Source: Thermoplasmata archaeon (GTDB lineage: Archaea > Thermoplasmatota > Thermoplasmata > Thermoplasmatales > Thermoplasmataceae). Taken from it: DNA of 5,295 nt. Under the pieces are notes generated by a model. That model saw only the letters and a program-made list of their open reading frames with translations. It was not told the DNA's origin and searched no databases. Positions 4,318 through 5,295 of this stretch are shown here, piece after piece. Both the position numbers and the translations under genes were made by a program. The stretch covers positions 1-5,295 of the forward strand of contig JAJZYV010000161.1 in NCBI GenBank assembly GCA_021797955.1, in the 5' to 3' direction. The first letter of the stretch is position 1. Every line of letters starts with the position of its first letter.

Positions 4318-5295
4318 ATGTCCTTTACAGGTTCAAAAACGAGATTCATTGTTTCCATCATATCCATAGCCATTGTCCTTGTCATGATAAGTGTATCATT
4401 TGCAGGCATTCCGCCATTTTACAAACTGCTGAATCCAGCCACCGGCATTATGGCACCCGGTCCATTACCTTATTCCCCTGGAGAGAAGAACCTTACAGTA
4501 AATGTAAATGGTGAAACATCAAATATTATTGTAAACATGCAATCCGATGGTTTCATAGGCATTGCTTCCAATAATACAAGAGGTGTCTATTATGAGCAGG
4601 GATACCTTGAAGCAAAATACCGTCTTGAAGAGATGACAATTCTTGAACTGACTGCTCAGGGAAACCTTTCAAGCGTTGTTGGTCCATCAGTAGTATCCAT
4701 GGACGTATTCTACAGAGAATTGATGGATAACCAGGTTGCACAGGAGGAACTCAACAATCTATCAAGAACAGGTACCACATATCTGGCTCTTCAATATTTC
4801 GTTGAAGGTATTAATGCATACATCTCCAATCTGAATCCTGCTCAACTGCCCATACTGTTCAAGGTTCTCTCATTTTCTCCACAACTCTGGACAATAAAAG
4901 ATGTTCTGGAGGTACAGCAGCTATTTCTCTGGGAAAACAGTGCAGGCGGTCTCGATCCAATATACTTCAATTACGCACTGGAAAAGATGCCGGAAAATGT
5001 GGTGAAGGCGTTATATCCGGCCTACCCTGCAGGGGTCCAGAATCCTATTGTACCATATTCTGTTAATCCATCCGTTTATAATGAACATGGGGACATTTCG
5101 AACCTTAGTCTTTACAATGCATCATGGTCTAATTACACCAAGCCGTTCACCAATATGGGAACATCTTCTGCAAACGTCGGCGGGCTTTCACTTTCGCAAT
5201 TGCTGACAAGCATGAGATACCCATACAAAGATTTCGGCAGCAATGACTGGGCAGTTAACGGCCCCCTTACTAATAATCAGTCAGCCCTCATAGCG
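4318..5295 (+). CDS. Penicillin acylase-family (Ntn-hydrolase) precursor, N-terminal part, cut by the window end
   Basis: The frame is open from ATG 4318 to the last base (326 residues, no stop). A basic start and hydrophobic segment (about 9-30, ending SFAG) form a signal peptide or anchor, so the enzyme should act outside the membrane. The A-chain signature is present in divergent form: YYEQGYLEAKYRLEEMTILE (92-111; family form GY.HAQDRL.QME), then GNLSSVVG (115-122). The decisive mark is GSNDW (307-311): in this family autocleavage before the Ser of G-S-N-x-W makes that Ser the N-terminal nucleophile of the B chain, here Ser308, close to Ser290 of the E. coli penicillin G acylase precursor. 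Members hydrolyse amides such as beta-lactams or acyl-homoserine lactones; the real substrate here is unknown. Eight N-x-S/T sequons (58, 85, 116, 147, 282, 287, 292, 320) suggest a glycosylated surface protein. The rest of the B chain, about 400-500 residues, should follow outside the window. Confidence 0.85.
   Translation, partial: MSFTGSKTRFIVSIISIAIVLVMISVSFAGIPPFYKLLNPATGIMAPGPLPYSPGEKNLTVNVNGETSNIIVNMQSDGFIGIASNNTRGVYYEQGYLEAKYRLEEMTILELTAQGNLSSVVGPSVVSMDVFYRELMDNQVAQEELNNLSRTGTTYLALQYFVEGINAYISNLNPAQLPILFKVLSFSPQLWTIKDVLEVQQLFLWENSAGGLDPIYFNYALEKMPENVVKALYPAYPAGVQNPIVPYSVNPSVYNEHGDISNLSLYNASWSNYTKPFTNMGTSSANVGGLSLSQLLTSMRYPYKDFGSNDWAVNGPLTNNQSALIA

Noticed and set aside
1..5295. CRISPR array, tRNA, rRNA or insertion sequence
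   Set aside because: No regularly spaced direct repeats, cloverleaf-like segments, rRNA-like conserved blocks or transposase frames were seen by eye.

Overview
The window looks like a stretch of an archaeal chromosome, most likely a thermoacidophile of the Thermoplasmatales (Thermoplasma/Ferroplasma/Cuniculiplasma type). Grounds: moderately AT-rich DNA with many ATA (Ile) and AGG/AGA (Arg) codons; TATA-like boxes about 22-26 bases upstream of start codons, as expected for leaderless archaeal transcripts, beside Shine-Dalgarno-like sequences at internal operon genes; an HxlR-type winged-helix regulator; and an exported penicillin-acylase-family protein rich in N-glycosylation sequons. The assignment is inferred from style, not from a database match.

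Layout, all on the + strand. 1-291: non-coding leader with two TATA-like boxes and a striking imperfect palindrome (260-290) ending one base before the regulator's ATG. 292-663: HxlR-family regulator. 664-927: gap with a TATA-like box and a small hairpin covering the MFS ribosome-binding region. 928-2154: 12-TM major facilitator transporter, overlapping by 4 nt (GTGA) 2151-2921, a TauE/SafE (TSUP) membrane protein; the two form a clear translationally coupled pair. 2922-3174: gap with two inverted repeats, one lying over the TATA box of the next gene. 3193-4128: soluble protein of unknown function with a recurring strand-helix pattern. 4129-4317: gap with a perfect 20-nt stem-loop/palindrome, two TATA-like boxes and a possible 23-codon ORF. 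4318 to the window end: N-terminal part of a penicillin acylase (Ntn-hydrolase) precursor, cut by the window edge just after its predicted Ser nucleophile.

How they may work together: the two transporters almost certainly share one mRNA. The upstream HxlR gene is well placed to control itself and possibly the transporters, but no second copy of its palindrome is seen before the transporters. The stem-loop at 4137-4156 shares a TTATG/CATAA core with the palindrome before the regulator, which hints at, but does not prove, a shared regulator acting on the acylase. I see no CRISPR array, rRNA, tRNA or insertion sequence. No wholly new system is evident; the best leads are the dense set of inverted repeats at nearly every promoter and the unknown protein at 3193-4128.
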